64,000 bases of DNA, from positions 62,514,397-62,578,396 of the forward strand of contig NC_037088.1 in the NCBI RefSeq assembly GCF_002994745.2. The letters run 5' to 3'. Source of the stretch: Rosa chinensis. Its lineage: Eukaryota > Streptophyta > Magnoliopsida > Rosales > Rosaceae. Position numbers and translations under genes: made by a program. How positions within the stretch are numbered: the stretch's first letter is position 1; every line of letters starts with the position of its first letter. Below, in pieces: positions 41,701 through 54,428 of this stretch. The notes under the pieces are model-generated. The model had not been told where the DNA came from, ran no database searches, and saw only the letters and a list, made by a program, of their open reading frames with translations.

Positions 41701-42221
41701 TCTCAAACACAGTAATTAATTGAAAAACTAATATCTTCTTTAAATTAACAAAAATTATCAACCTTTTCTACAATCTCTTGTATCACATTCTCTGCATTCC
41801 CAAACCTCACCATCAAGTTCGTACCTTTATCTCTCAACGAGTTTCTCAAATCTTCTAAAGCAACCGCAACCATTTCCAGCATTTCGTCTTCAAAACCTAC
41901 ACATTTGATTATACTCCAAATCAAATTCGCTATACGTATTCGTGTACTGAGCAGTGTATATATACGGTGAGACTTACGGGAGAGAATACGGTGGTCGAAG
42001 ACATAGAGAGGAATAGCTCCGGAGTGATTAGCGGCGGCGAGAAGAGCTGGATGATCGTCGATTCGGAGGTCGTGCTTCAGCCAAACGACGGCGGCGCCGG
42101 TCTTCGCTCCGCCGTTGACTGAAATTTGAGCTCGGAAACGGCACCGTTTCGGCGAGTAAAGGTGGGTTCTTGGGGAGAAGGAAAGCGAGGGAGAGTGTTG
42201 GAGAGTGAAGAGTGAAGCCAT
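38749..42221 (-). CDS. Photolyase-like N-terminal domain fused to alpha/beta hydrolase
   Basis: Fifteen exons give 657 residues: 42221-41978, 41896-41763, 41654-41511, 41420-41309, 41185-41103, 41017-40878, 40757-40547, 40396-40307, 40174-39919, 39796-39687, 39617-39519, 39424-39377, 39255-39145, 39048-38958, 38849-38749. A serine-rich N-terminus suggests a plastid transit peptide. Residues about 45-180 (AAVVWLKHDLRIDDHPALLA, PLYVFD) match the antenna-binding domain of photolyases/cryptochromes, but no FAD-binding domain follows. From about 387 there is an alpha/beta hydrolase: HGFG (401-404), nucleophile elbow GNSIGG (Ser ~469), acid in GMRDP (Asp ~598) and base in GHCPHD (His ~626). Arabidopsis At4g25290 has, as I recall, the same architecture. 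Substrate unknown; DNA repair is unlikely without the flavin domain. Confidence 0.9.
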
Positions 42222-42876
42222 TACTGTCCATTAGCGGAAAGCCAAGGTTTTTATTGGATAAAAATTGGGATTAAAATTTAGGGTTTTGCATTGTTGGAGA
42301 TGAAAACAAAGAATTCAAATTGTTTCTGTGGCAGAGCAAAATTAAAATAAAAAATATTTAAAAAAGGGTTAATCTGGGATTATGTGAAGGAGAACAGACC
42401 AAGTAGCCAGTGAGTGAGGTAAGTTGGTCGAGCGGTTTAACATGGATTTTTTATGTCTAGATTCGAATTTTGATTGTGATTTACATAGAGACATTCGAGT
42501 TCGTGTACTAATTTGTAATCAGCAAGTTTGAGAGGCATTCGATTTTTTATACCTATGATGAGGGATTTGTCTGACTTTACTGAAATATTCTTATACATCT
42601 CTTAATAGTGAATACTTATCGAGTATGTGTGTTATTAACTCGATTTAAAATTATAAATATTGATAGTGTGGGTTTGTTACTAACTCGACTTTACTGGGAT
42701 ATTTTTATAAACGTTGATCTGAATACTGATATAATGAGTGTGTTTCGAACTCGATCTAAATACTGAAAATGTGAGTGTGTTACTAAACATGCTAAAATTT
42801 ACAAAACGACGCGTCGTTGGTGTGGGAAAAGCACAAAAAGGAGCGAAATTTCAGCATTAACGAACTAAAACAGAAA
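42222..42876. promoter_or_regulatory. Shared divergent promoter region
   Basis: 655 bp separate the hydrolase start (42221, minus) and the LPA2 start (42877, plus). The segment is AT-rich with a degenerate internal repeat around GAGTGTGTTACTAACTCGA (42628-42785, three copies). No TATA box is convincing on either side. Confidence 0.4.
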
Positions 42877-44355
42877 ATGGCGCTATCCTATCATCTTCTT
42901 CCTCGGCTCCAATTCACCAAAACGGTGCGTTTCACTGCGAAGTCTCAGACCCCAACAGAGCCGTCGTCCGATGGCGGAGAGGTCCCACAGAAGAAACCCA
43001 GTTCCCAAGGGCTGGGATTCGGGTCGTCGGCAGCTTCTGCGAGCAATTCGAGTGTGAGTTCGAAGCAAAAGAAGGGGAGGGCTTCGATTATACGGCGGTC
43101 GCCGGTGGAAAAGCCGGTGCTTTTTAGCGAAGAAGATGAGGCTAAGGCGAAGGAGATGGGGAGTAATGAGAGTGCTTTTGTGGTAGCTTGGTTGGTACTT
43201 GGAGGTGTGATTCTAGTTGAAGGTCTTGCTCTTGCTACTTCGGGTATGGTTATTTGATTCCCAAGTCTTTTTTTGAAGTCGAAGAATTTTGATTGCATTG
43301 TTGTGAATTGTATGAAATTCTTTTTGGGTAATTTTACTGGTATCAGATTAAGTTCAAAGCATTTGAATATGACTGAAAGCTCAATACTTTATGTTATTAA
43401 CAGTATGATTTGACCTGGGGGGAAAAGCTAAGTTAGTTACAATGATGAACGCGCAATTTTGTATCCGAATTAATGTTTTCTGTAGTAGAAATTATCACGT
43501 TGAAAACAACAACTAGTGATGGCTTTCCCTGTTGACTAAATTTGCAAAAGAGGCCTTTTTGGTCGGGAAAGATTGGGGTTAGTGTAAGTGGTGATTATTT
43601 TTTGCATCTTTGGTTGTCTCAGTCGAACATCTAGGTCAGTTAGTGCTCATTTAGAACCCAATTACGTGTCTTGAGTCATTTCCGGTCCTTATTTTGTTTT
43701 GTTTAGATGTATCAGATGTGGCTTATTGCATCAGATTGTTTGTCATAATTTGTGGCTCAACTTGAGACGACGGTTGTAGACCTTCGTAAAAAGTTGGACA
43801 ATTCATATACACCAATTTGATATTTTGATCTTCTTCCGGCATGCTCAAACCACTCAAGTCTCAACCATCACACTGTAAATGCTTACATCAGTTGAGATTA
43901 ACCAGAACAATGATAACTTTCCAAAGATCTTCTGTGTCTTTCAAGATTTTGTCTTTGACAATATAACACCGCGTTGCAAACCATTTCTTTCAGAGTATAA
44001 CCTGTTTAGCTGACAATTCAGATTATGGAAGTGTCAATCATCAGTTCTCTACATGTTCGAAAAACCAGTCTATTGTCCATATGATTAATTGCTTTGGATG
44101 TGGATCTTTATGTATGAAAGAAACATGCAAATTATTCTGCAACTGAATTGCCAAAGCATGGTTTGTGTTCTTTTTGACATTTTTAGTAATTTGTTAATTT
44201 GCATTTCAGGCTTCCTTCCAGAAGAGTGGGATAAATTATTTGTGAAGTATTTTTATCCATCTTTTACGCCAACAGTCCTCTTGTTCATTGCTGGAACAAC
44301 AGCATACGGAGTAATAAAGTACCTGCAGAATGAGGAACTCAAAGGTCAGAAATGA
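42877..44355 (+). CDS. LPA2: LOW PSII ACCUMULATION 2 (LPA2), photosystem II assembly factor
   Basis: Two exons (42877-43243, 44210-44355; split at codon G|GC) give 170 residues. The start giving MALSYHLLPRLQFTKTVRFT is chosen because it opens a serine/threonine-rich plastid transit peptide; an upstream in-frame start at 42817 would add 20 residues. The mature part has two membrane spans: about 100-122 (AWLVLGGVILVEGLALATSG) and about 142-162 (FTPTVLLFIAGTTAYGVI). Family members are thylakoid proteins that assist CP43 integration into photosystem II. In Arabidopsis, as I recall, LPA2 lies beside the MIP and EXL3 genes; here the hydrolase gene stands between MIP and LPA2. Confidence 0.9.
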
Positions 44356-46270
44356 TATTTACCTAGTATAGAGAGAAACTTTCAGGTACATGAGGAGGCG
44401 CAATTCAGTAGTTTTTAAGGTTGTAATTGATAGAAAGATGAATATACTAAGAAATTGCAGACCACCTGCAGTGCTTCATTTAATCAGTTCTCTTAATTGA
44501 CCCTTGATTTGTTGTAACACACGTCATGTGGGATCACTCAAGTCCCATGCTTATGGATTGGGAAACCCCATGATCTGATTTCTTGCATGGAATTGGACCG
44601 TCCAGTTAGTTCGGATAAGAATCCAAACATATTCATATGTGACAATCTCTACACCCTATTCCTCTATCTTCATGTCATGCTTGTGGGCCTTTTTACTTTT
44701 ATTTGTTTAGACCATACTAGTGAAAAGATCATTGTTAGAAACCAGCAAATTCTCTCATACAACACTCATCCTGTCATCTTTATCTGGTACTATATCAGGC
44801 TTTTCATAATTGCATTACAAGTTTCTGTTCTGCTATTGATTTTTTATTTCTATTTTCCTTCTTCTTCCCTATCGCAGTGACCCAGCCATGTCACTATCCC
44901 TTACCCTCATCATAGCTATTCATTGAGTTAGTTATGAGCTTGTGACTTGTGACTAGAAACCGCGTTTCTCACCATTGAATTCTTGTTCTTGTTATGGACT
45001 TTATTAACCTTTGTCAACCTACATCCTTTTTGACCTGGAAAGATGAAAGGGTGGTCTGCATTCTATTTGTATAACCATTTAGTCAGTTGCTTTAGTGACA
45101 AGAACTTCATTGTTCTCTAATAGCATCCACGTCCCACTAACGTAATAACTCTTACCGCAATGCTAGCAAATGGTTTTCATATACCCAACTACACAATTTA
45201 TGTTTGGTGTTAATGGGGGCTGAAAAAATATGTGCACTTTCACTACTGTCCTGCCCAGCACAAAATGATAGTGAAAATGAGAAGCATATTCGTACCGACT
45301 GAGCTGATCACAGTGGTTGCAAATGGTGGCTGGTATAATCCATCATTTGGATGGCCTACAATCGTTGTTCTGACATTAATTCCTTTTTTTCCCTTCATTT
45401 ATAACAATGAACGATGATCTACCGGAATTTTTCAAGCGTGCATATTTAAACCTTATCTCTGGTGTGGTGAAATAACGATTACTGTGAACTAACTACAGCC
45501 ACTACGAGGGAAAGAAATAGTGGAAGTGGTGACGTTTCTCTTCAGATACTATGAAATATTCTAGTCTCTCTCACCACTTCAGCTAACTAGAGACCTTTTT
45601 AGGTTTTGATGTTTCGTGTTGGTAGGGCTTTTTTGGCGCAAGACCCTACAGTTGGTGGGTAACTGGGTACTACCACTACTACACGTCTGCACCCTTTGGT
45701 ACTAGAATCACTCTCAAGTTCTAAACTTGACAAATCCGAATTTATGTGAGTTTGGTTACCTGGGTCATATTCTGGCTGCCTTTACTAGCTTCAAAAGGAC
45801 CACCCCAATCATTCACTAGCCGCGTTTCAGTTAGCTCTAGTTTCCCAATTTATTCACTGCTTCTGAGACTCAGCTTCATCAAAGTTGCGTGAGAGAATTA
45901 GATGACAATGAGCTTGAGGTCCCCCTCCTCTAGCTATTCTTCTTCTTCTTCTCACTCTGCTGTTATATCTGAACTCACCCGACCCTAGTACTTTGAGGGC
46001 CATTAGTTTAAGTGTTGTTGTCTCCAACAAGCTTCTTAATTCCCTAACCACACAGACATCCACCCTAAATATCATAAACCAAACAAACACTACAAGTTCA
46101 AGTTTTGTGAAACGCAACTGGGGATTGAGCTTTCCAATAGTCTCCACGGGGACCCAGGAAATGAGAATAATGGTAATCAAGTCATTACAACATAGACAAA
46201 ACAAAAGCATACAAGAGCGGAACCTATTTTATACACAAAAAAGGCTTAAAGGTCAAAAACTTGTGCATCA
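44356..46270. other. Intergenic, no gene recognised
   Basis: LPA2 3' UTR followed by AT-rich DNA with several 60-120-codon frames on both strands, none with recognisable domains or splice-consistent partners. Confidence 0.45.
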
Positions 46271-46274
46271 GGCG

Positions 46275-46367
46275 CCGCTTACCACTTTACTATTCTGTTT
46301 TTAAAATGTTGATTAAGATAACCGCTTACCACTTTACTACTCTGTTTTAAAAATTTGATTAAGACAA
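46275..46367. repeat. 47-bp tandem duplication
   Basis: CCGCTTACCACTTTACTA, then TTCTGTTTTT and a GATTAAGA tail, occurs at 46275-46321 and again at 46322-46367 with a few substitutions. Confidence 0.75.
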
Positions 46368-49240
46368 TGAAAAGTGCTAAGCATTTGAGTGGCTTGGCTA
46401 CTCCTACTCTTCCATCTTATGTCAATTTTTGGTGTTTTGGAATTGCAAGTTGATGGAAATTAGGAATTTAGGAGTGAGAGCCAGCTGGTTTTCTTCCTAA
46501 ACCTAAATGGTGGCCTCTCCACTTTCCTTGGCGTAACCCGAATTGGCCAAACCATCCAGCTATATACCACAAAATTGCCTGCAAATCAGCCAACTTGTGT
46601 ACAGTAATGAGGTCGTAATCGATTTTCTACCAACTCAAACAGTTGTAGAGATTCGCAAATTAACTTGGGAAAATATGCGTGTGTATCACTTCACCTCTTC
46701 ATCTATAATCATGATTCATGAGGTCACAGTTAACTACTATTCATTCATTTACCCAAATACGTTAGGTAAACAAGAATACGTGTATCATCAAGTACTACAA
46801 ATATAGAATATATTTACATCGTTCTCAATAATATGAGATTACACTTTATTGCATGCTATATGCCTGCCGTTTTACTCACTTGATCGGTCTTGCATTTCTT
46901 GTTATTGAACATTATGAAGATGAAATTGATCTCAAATCATTAAATAAAAGGGTTCAAAAATCAATACTCTCGACATTAACACTACAGGCCTTGTCACTAT
47001 ATTTTGATATAGAAGAACTTATCCATCGCCACTAAAAAAAAAATATTCATTACTCACATTAAATCATTAGAATGATTCGAGAGTAAATATTCTTAACAAT
47101 TAAAGTTAAATTCCAGTCTTTCTTGCAGTTTAATATCAAGAGCATCTCAATCCTCCCCACTGCCACGAGATGTATTCATTAGTCATTACTGATTACTGAT
47201 CATTAGGTCCACTTTTAATATCACACCCAACACTGCATAACAGCTGGTGCCCAATTCTTCAAGTCTTAAACAAAAGCCTGTTACAGTCTTATAGTCAACC
47301 TTGGTTCTTTGTTCTTACTTCTTTCGTTCCTTGTTCTTGCTTGGCAAGTTAAGAACATGGTGGAAACTTTCAACAGTAGGTAAGCCATGTCGTGCTTTTC
47401 GGCAGAATTATTAAGCAGCTCCTGCACCCTGTTTCGTCCTCAGTACACAACAAGATGTGCGATCCTTTTCATAAAGTGAAGAAAGAAGAAAAAAAATCTG
47501 AAAAAGCAAATTCAAAGATTGAATTATGGAGAAGAAAGAGGGGGGGGGGGGGCTAGTACATCATAAGCCTCGGGGGCTCAAATCCCAGTAAAGTTGATTG
47601 ACCCAATAAAATTGAGAGCTTAAACAGAAGAAAAGAGCACCAAGTGGGGACTATAAAGATTGAAGAGACTCCTTTCTCATGAATGATCTAAAGGTCGCAC
47701 AGCTTTGTCTCTGAAAGTGACACTCGATCAAGTGTGTGTAATGAGCTTGAAATGAATCTCATTGCCAAAATAATGAATGTGAGTCAAGTGGTGAATAGAC
47801 TGATATCACCATTCACCAAACGTTTTGATTCTTTGTACGTTGCTGTAAGCTTAGGTGAATGGTTTCAATTTTGGCCAAACCCCATAACTCCAAATTATGG
47901 TGGAAGCTTCATGCTCCTTTTGTGTAGATCATGGAAATTGCAGCCTCCATACCTCTATTTGTTCACATGGGAAGTAGATTCGCGAAATTGGCTGGTAGCG
48001 ATTTATGTACTCTCCTCAAAAAAGAAAACAACAATTTATGCACTCTAACTTTACCTTGGTCTAATTATAGATTGAATGAGTTACGATCTTATAACATCAT
48101 TATAAAGATATTCACAAATTATCTTATAAAATTTCAATACAATATAATATGATTTTTAGCTTTCTTAAAGTCACGTTGTTTAATGTTCAATAATTAAAGG
48201 TTACACATGATGTTCTAAATTACAATTCTCAAAAGTTTCATCACAATGATGTTCATGAGCATAGACTTAATCAAAGAGATAGCAAGTTATGATGATATAA
48301 GATCATGGACGTAGATCCTACATTTTCTTGTCTTTTCTAGGTGAGATCATCAAGGGTCCGAGCCTATAATGTTACAAGGAAAAAACAAGTTTAGTGGGTA
48401 GACTCAAAAGTGTCCATTATCTTATTAATATAAGATTACACGAAGTAAATCAAAATGAATAATCTTGTAAGTTTAATTAACCAAACAATTAAAAGAATCA
48501 ACTTGTAATCAGTATTACAATCAGATATTTACTAACAGTACTTTTATTAACCAATCATAGCGAATATTAAGAGAAAACGTATCTAATAACTAGCTAAAAA
48601 TACTTGATAAAAATGTGAAGATTTCACCGCAATAATATTTATATTTACTAAATAAACACGTGTCCTCTAATTATTAACTATGAGTTAACATAACTAATTA
48701 ACCAAATATCATCCTTTCATTAGCCTGGTCTTAATTTCGTTATCAACTCAGTGTGATACAAGATTCAATTTCAGAAACTAATCTTATTATATACATTCGA
48801 CTACTAGTTAAGCAAGTTCGAATCTCCCATTTCCGGTTGCTAATAAGGTAGGATTGTTGGTCAAGGTCCACCAAACGCAAGAGTGGCGAGTAATGAGGCA
48901 CTAAATATAGTCGAGCGAAAAAAGACAAGCCATTGTAGTCTATCAATGCTCATCCAATCAGTCAGCTTTAAAATATCTTCAATGGCGTCACCTACTCGAA
49001 TAAGGCGGGAACAAAAACCAGTAGCTAATTTTGTATACAAAAATCAGTATACAACAAAATTATACATATAAATCATTATTACAATAATAATAATTAACAT
49101 CCTTAGCTAACTTTAGCTAATTACGCATTAACAAACAAAAGCAAAAGCTCTTTCATCAGAGCCAAAAACGACCGGAACCCGAAAAAAAAGGAAAAATTTA
49201 AAACAGACCCGATATAGAAAGCAGTAAAAATTACAAACTT
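46368..49240. other. Intergenic between LPA2 and EXL3
   Basis: No gene is supported. It includes a 12-bp G run near 47541 and AT-rich stretches. Open frames at 46543, 46853 and 47734 lack recognisable motifs. Confidence 0.45.
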
Positions 49241-50257
49241 TTACTGGTCGAGTGCATTAGGTCCGGTACAGTAACTCAAAACGTGACTCCAAACCCACTG
49301 CACCAAAAACTTGCGCCGGATTCCGTTCATGTTGTACGTGGCGCCGTCGTGGTCGTCCATCAGCTGCCCCGTGTACGACCCCCCTCCTCCGGTGCCGTAG
49401 ATCCCCTCGCAGAGGTCGGCGATCTCCACCGGAAAACTGGGGTCCTGACCGGCGTACCAAGCGTTCACTAGAGGGTTGCTGGCCAGCTCGGCAATCTCGT
49501 GAGCTATAACACTTATCATCCCCTCCACGCCGACGTCGCCGTTCGGAGACTTGAACGGCTTCAACCCCGGCATGTACTCCGGCACGGCGTACGGGTACGC
49601 GCAGACCCCGGGGCAGAGCTTCGCGGAGTTCCCGACCCACGCGTACGGCAGAGTGTAGCCGACGATGGACGGGAACGTGAAGTAGTGGAAGCCGCAGACC
49701 TGGCCGCAGAAGTCCTGGACGCTGACGTCGTCTGACGTCAGCAGGAGGTAGAGGCCGCCTTGTGGGTTGGTGGGTAAGGGGCGGGTGGTGGCGGTGACGG
49801 CGGACTTGATGACGGACTGGATGGAGAGGCGGGTGAGGGATTTGCCGTGGGAGTAGAAGCGGTCGTTTTTCTCGGCGCCGAGGTGGACGGTGCGGGAGAC
49901 GTTCTGGCCGGTTTGGTCGGTGTAGAGCTGTACGGTCTTCCACCAACCGGCGACGGAAGGGGGCTTGGAGTCGGCGGCGGAGATGGAGCTGATGAACTCA
50001 CGAATGATCTTCTTCTGGCGGCGCTGCCACGTGCCGTACCAGATTGTGTGGACGGTTATGTCGGCGGTGAGGACCGGCCCCATGTGGTATTTAAGGTGGA
50101 CAAAGTCGGAGGAGCCTTCGAATTTTTTGTTGTTGCCGAGGGCGAGGTCAGTGTTGTTGGCCTTGAGGTGGGGCCAGGGCCGCCATGAAGCGGCGGAGAG
50201 GAGTAGGGAGAGTAGGGTGAGGACGGAGACGAGCAACGGAGCCGGTGAACGGCGCAT
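49241..50257 (-). CDS. EXL3: EXORDIUM-like protein, EXL3 type
   Basis: Single exon, 338 residues, GC-rich relative to its flanks. The start at 50257 (MRRSPAPLLVSVLTLLSLLL) gives a direct signal peptide; an in-frame upstream ATG at 50314 would add a leader encoded by the CT-rich 5' UTR and is less likely. The phosphate-induced (Phi-1) domain covers most of the mature protein, with YHMGPVLTADITVHTIWYG, conserved cysteine pairs (DFCGQVCGFH, KLCPGVCAYPYA) and HEIAELASNPLVNAWYAGQD. EXL proteins are apoplastic and promote growth or carbon-starvation adaptation through brassinosteroid-linked pathways; the precise role here is inferred. Long antisense open frames over this gene result from its GC-rich codon use. 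Confidence 0.93.
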   Translation of the reverse strand: MRRSPAPLLVSVLTLLSLLLSAASWRPWPHLKANNTDLALGNNKKFEGSSDFVHLKYHMGPVLTADITVHTIWYGTWQRRQKKIIREFISSISAADSKPPSVAGWWKTVQLYTDQTGQNVSRTVHLGAEKNDRFYSHGKSLTRLSIQSVIKSAVTATTRPLPTNPQGGLYLLLTSDDVSVQDFCGQVCGFHYFTFPSIVGYTLPYAWVGNSAKLCPGVCAYPYAVPEYMPGLKPFKSPNGDVGVEGMISVIAHEIAELASNPLVNAWYAGQDPSFPVEIADLCEGIYGTGGGGSYTGQLMDDHDGATYNMNGIRRKFLVQWVWSHVLSYCTGPNALDQ

Positions 50258-50341
50258 TTTGATTGGAGTGAGTGAGAGAGAGAGAGAGAGTGAAATGTGA
50301 AGTGGGAAGCTCACAAGTGTTTGTTTTTGTCGCAGAGAGGG

Positions 50342-50349
50342 TATATATA
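50342..50349 (-). promoter_or_regulatory. TATA box of the EXL3-type gene
   Basis: TATATATA, 85-92 bp upstream of the start codon. It is followed, in the direction of transcription, by a CT-rich leader (complement of the GA repeats at 50273-50292). Confidence 0.6.
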
Positions 50350-53300
50350 GGAGAAGAGATATTTTATTTGAATTTTGGTTTAGGTTTTTTGAGAGTGGGT
50401 AAAATAAAAATTGGAGGGGGCATTGGTTTGCGGGTAATGGAGGACAGGTAGATTCTTAAAGCCAAGACTGGGCGGGGACGGAGATGGGGCCGGAAAGTCA
50501 GACGTGGCAGGGAGCCATCATCATGGTCACCGTCGTCATCTGATCACACTCGATCCCAGCCCTCTGTGATTCTTTAACTTTCTGCTTTACGTTTTGGAAG
50601 CGCGGGAAAATTAGTGTTCATGGTGAAACCCTAACACATAATAAAATGTCTATAATGAATTAATGAGTAACAAACTTTCCCGTCTCCGTCTCCGTTAGGC
50701 TCAAAATTTTCCACCTCTGTTTTTCTATTAATACAATAACTGAGGGATGAGGAGCCTAATCTCTGGAATGTTCTCGACCTTATTTTGAAAAAGAGACAGA
50801 GAATGAAGCTAAACGTAGAATGCAATTTAGTTCAAGCTTGAGTAAGATTTATGGGTCACTTAATGTGTTTATGACTTTATGATTCATATAAAGTACAATT
50901 TGTGTCATTATTTATGTGAGTAACTTATTAGTTTCAAGAAAGAAAGATTAATCGTAGTATTTAAGTGATGTATTTAATTAAAGTTACGCTTAAAGCAAAT
51001 GTAGTGTCACGTTATTGTTTGAAGCGGTGCAGCAAATTAAATACATGTTTGGAACTTGAGTCTCTATCAGAATTTATGGATCACCACTACTCTAATTAAT
51101 TATGTACATTCTGGAGTCGAATTAGTGAAGATTGGACACTCTTTTCTATACTTCGCTCTTTCACCAAGTGCTTGATGCAACTCATTTTCAGATAAAAAAG
51201 ATAAGTACGGAGGAGGGAGGAGGGAGGAGGGAGGAGGTGTCAAGTGTATGGTTCGAGCTATAAAAAAACCAATAAGCTTGGTGGACGTGTACGAAGGAGG
51301 ACAAGATAGTCAATGTCAGTAGTCAGTTCTGGTTATCCGAACAGGTTAGTCCTCCGTTGCTCAGCTTATCTCATTTCAGACTGTTTGTCCTATCCTTCAA
51401 CCCCCGTCCTTCACCCATTTCATATATCCTCGTGAAAAATATAGCTATGCTACTTCTTTTTCTCATTAAGCATTGATAAATTTTGAGGAATGATTTCCAG
51501 ATCGATTTATATGGAGGAGATAAATAATCAAAGGGACGGTGGTCCTGTAGTTGCTGGTGTTAATTTTGTTCTCTAAGATAATAATGCATGCAACATGATC
51601 GGAACAAGTAGTCCTAGGCTCCTAGCCAGCCAGCTAGCTAGCTAGCTATAGTTGATACGAGTTAGTGTTCCATTACCAGCCCCAACTGTAAACTGTTCAG
51701 TCATCAGTTTAGGTCGATTTGGATGAACCGGTCCATACCCTATAATTTTCTTTATGCATTGTCCCTGTCAACACAAGCTCTTCTTCTTAGTTCTTCCAGA
51801 TCGACAGTTAGTTTTTGACTGTTAGGACCGGAAAATGCCGATCAGTAAACGACCAGCAATGGTCTAAAAACAATGGCAATCAGTAATTATGACGATCTAG
51901 TTTCCCTGTCATGCAACACAAGCCCTGAACCGTATCTTTCTGTTCAACTTAAACCTTCTGCACAATAGTAATCCCTCACTCTGAAGAGGGTGATGATGAC
52001 CCTTTGATTTACTAAACCAACAAGACTTGCCAATCGCATTCTCTTATAGTTACAAACATTGAAATTTTTGTCCATTAATTATCACAGCTTAATGAGCTTA
52101 TAAATATGATTATATGTCTATATATTCATATATATATTACGCGCACAATGAGTGATATAAAATAGAGTTGTTAGTTGTACACTGTGTGTTAGAATACTAG
52201 TGTTATAACTTAGTAAAGTGTCAATAACACCTCCATACTAGTGTTCAACATGATGCATTGTAACAACACTACACTAATTTTCACGCGATATAGATTGACA
52301 ATATATGAGAGGTATTTTCTATCTCGAACACAATGTTAAATAGTGTACGGGGCGAGACGATTATTGTTTCATGTGAAGCTAAAACCCCACCATGCTAACA
52401 GAAAGATCCGGTCCCACTGTTTACCTTTGGCCCAAAACCGAGTGAACAAACAAACAACTTTACAGTTTACAGTAAACACACAACAGTAAAACACAAGTTG
52501 GGTAAAAAAGCAAAAAAAAAAAAAAAAAAAAATCAGTGGTGCAAATCACGGAGTAAATTGCGCGGCCACTCTATCTTTAGTTGATGAGTCAGAAGCAAAA
52601 TCGTACAGCTGAGACCGGAGAGCGATGGGCCGTGGGCCAACTGGGTAGGTGGGCCGGAACAGATGCCTGGGCCCCACCGTTGAATGTGATGCGACGCTTA
52701 AAGACGCATGGATGGCACCGAATATGGGATGATGTGTACGTGCGAGTGTTTTTCTCCCACGCTCCGCACGCGCGCGTATTGAGCGGCGGCAGAGACGGAG
52801 TTGCGCGAACTTTGGGGTCTTTGCGGGAGGAGGGGTAACAGTTTCGCCCGGTATTAAGTTGTACTCTCGTTCCTGCTCGTGAAAGAAACGCGCCGCTCTG
52901 TGTGACTTTTGCGGTGGAATTTAAGCTAAATTACATTACGACACGTACTATATAAAAGATATTTATATTTTCAATTTGGCACTCAACTATTAAAAGTTCA
53001 CCGTTTATCTTATGGTATCTGTTAAATCGTCATTTTGAGAGTATACTCCACGATTGTATGTATTTTAAGTTCTCTAATTTTTTGTTTGCTGTAAATATGA
53101 GGTATAAGAAAAACGATAATTTGAAACTTTCAAGATTTGATATTAAAAATTGAGACCATTTTGTGCGATGAGTGTTTCGCAAGATGATTTACTCCGTAAG
53201 TTATTTTTAAAAAGATGGAAATGATCGAGTACGTGTTTGGCAATGTTATCAACATGATATTTGATCTTAAAATGTGTATTTGTTTGCGGAAAGAGACTTT

Positions 53301-54423
53301 ATCCAATGAAAAACTCAAAAAGTGATGGGACGCCGGAGGTGCCAACATTAGAAGAAAAGTTTAATTACTCATCTCTTTTGTACTGTACATCCACACTTTT
53401 TCTTATTAATACAGTGTCATTTGAGGTGACAAATAGTACATAGTCACTACATAATGTATCCTTTTTCTGATAATGTCGCCTATCATTTCTTAACAAAATA
53501 CAAGAAAAACTTTCATGAAATGGATGTGTGTGTGTGTGTAATCAAATTTTCTCACACATTTCAAGCATGCATGCTTGGACTTTGGAGGTTTGCCTGTGTC
53601 AGTATGTGTTTGTATAAATTTTTGATGGGCCATGAAGTTAAAATGAATTTAATGTATAAGTCCCACTTACACTTGATACAGTTTGTCCAGTTTCACATTC
53701 TATATTTGCATGATTAAGCTAGCTACTAGCTAGAACCCCAAGTATCGATCATTTTACGTAAGAGAGTCACAGACCGCAGAGAGAACCTGCATGGCCTTTG
53801 TTTCAGGCATAGCCTTTAGCTTCATAGCTTATTCATGTCCCAGCTCCCAGCAACCAGTTTAAAGGAGAGTTCATTGATTCTATAATGTTTCGGAGTATAT
53901 ATTGAAATTTGATTAATCACAATTGACGATATACCTCACATAATGAACTAATCTAATGACTTTTGAGATGCTATAGAACACCTCGGAGTTCAGAGTTTGC
54001 GGAAAGAAGCCTGAAACGATGGGTTTGGCTGGCTTCTGGTGCACGCTTGCTCTAAACTGCATGCTTCTGAATCCTCTGATGAGTTCTGAACTTCTGATAT
54101 AACACGAAAGAACTGTAGCTAGGCTAAATTTGGAAGCTTGTGTGAAAATCGGATGCAGTTGTTGGTTGTATTTTTCACAGCTTAACCCGACAACTTCTGG
54201 CATGAGGTACATACGATATACTATTTACCTGCATGCATCCATCTTTTTGTACCCTTTTCGGTAAAAGTAACTGCAGGTTACTTCACTTTCACATATGCAT
54301 GAAAAACACATTACTAGATGGGAATAAATTGCAAGTTCTATTCACTTCTGGTAAGCCCTAGTTACTATGCTCGATCACCTTGGTTCATGAACCTGCATGA
54401 ATAACTGTGTGCTTAGTTACTTT
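50350..54423. other. Intergenic, 4 kb without a recognised gene
   Basis: It contains a GGAGGAG-type tandem tract (51208-51237), a GCTAGCTAGCTA tract (about 51635-51647), a poly-A run (about 52512-52532) and a GC-rich island (about 52560-52860) with an 85-codon plus-strand frame (52581-52838) of no known family. The rest is AT-rich. Confidence 0.5.
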
Positions 54424-54428
54424 GTTAG

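Noticed and set aside
42410..42450. tRNA-like sequence (GGTCGAGCGGTTTAAC)
   Set aside because: A B-box/T-arm and acceptor pairing are missing.
49257..49946. 229-codon minus-strand frame overlapping EXL3 in another phase, with several plus-strand frames
   Set aside because: Shadows of the GC-rich EXL3 coding sequence; arginine- and proline-rich with no domain.
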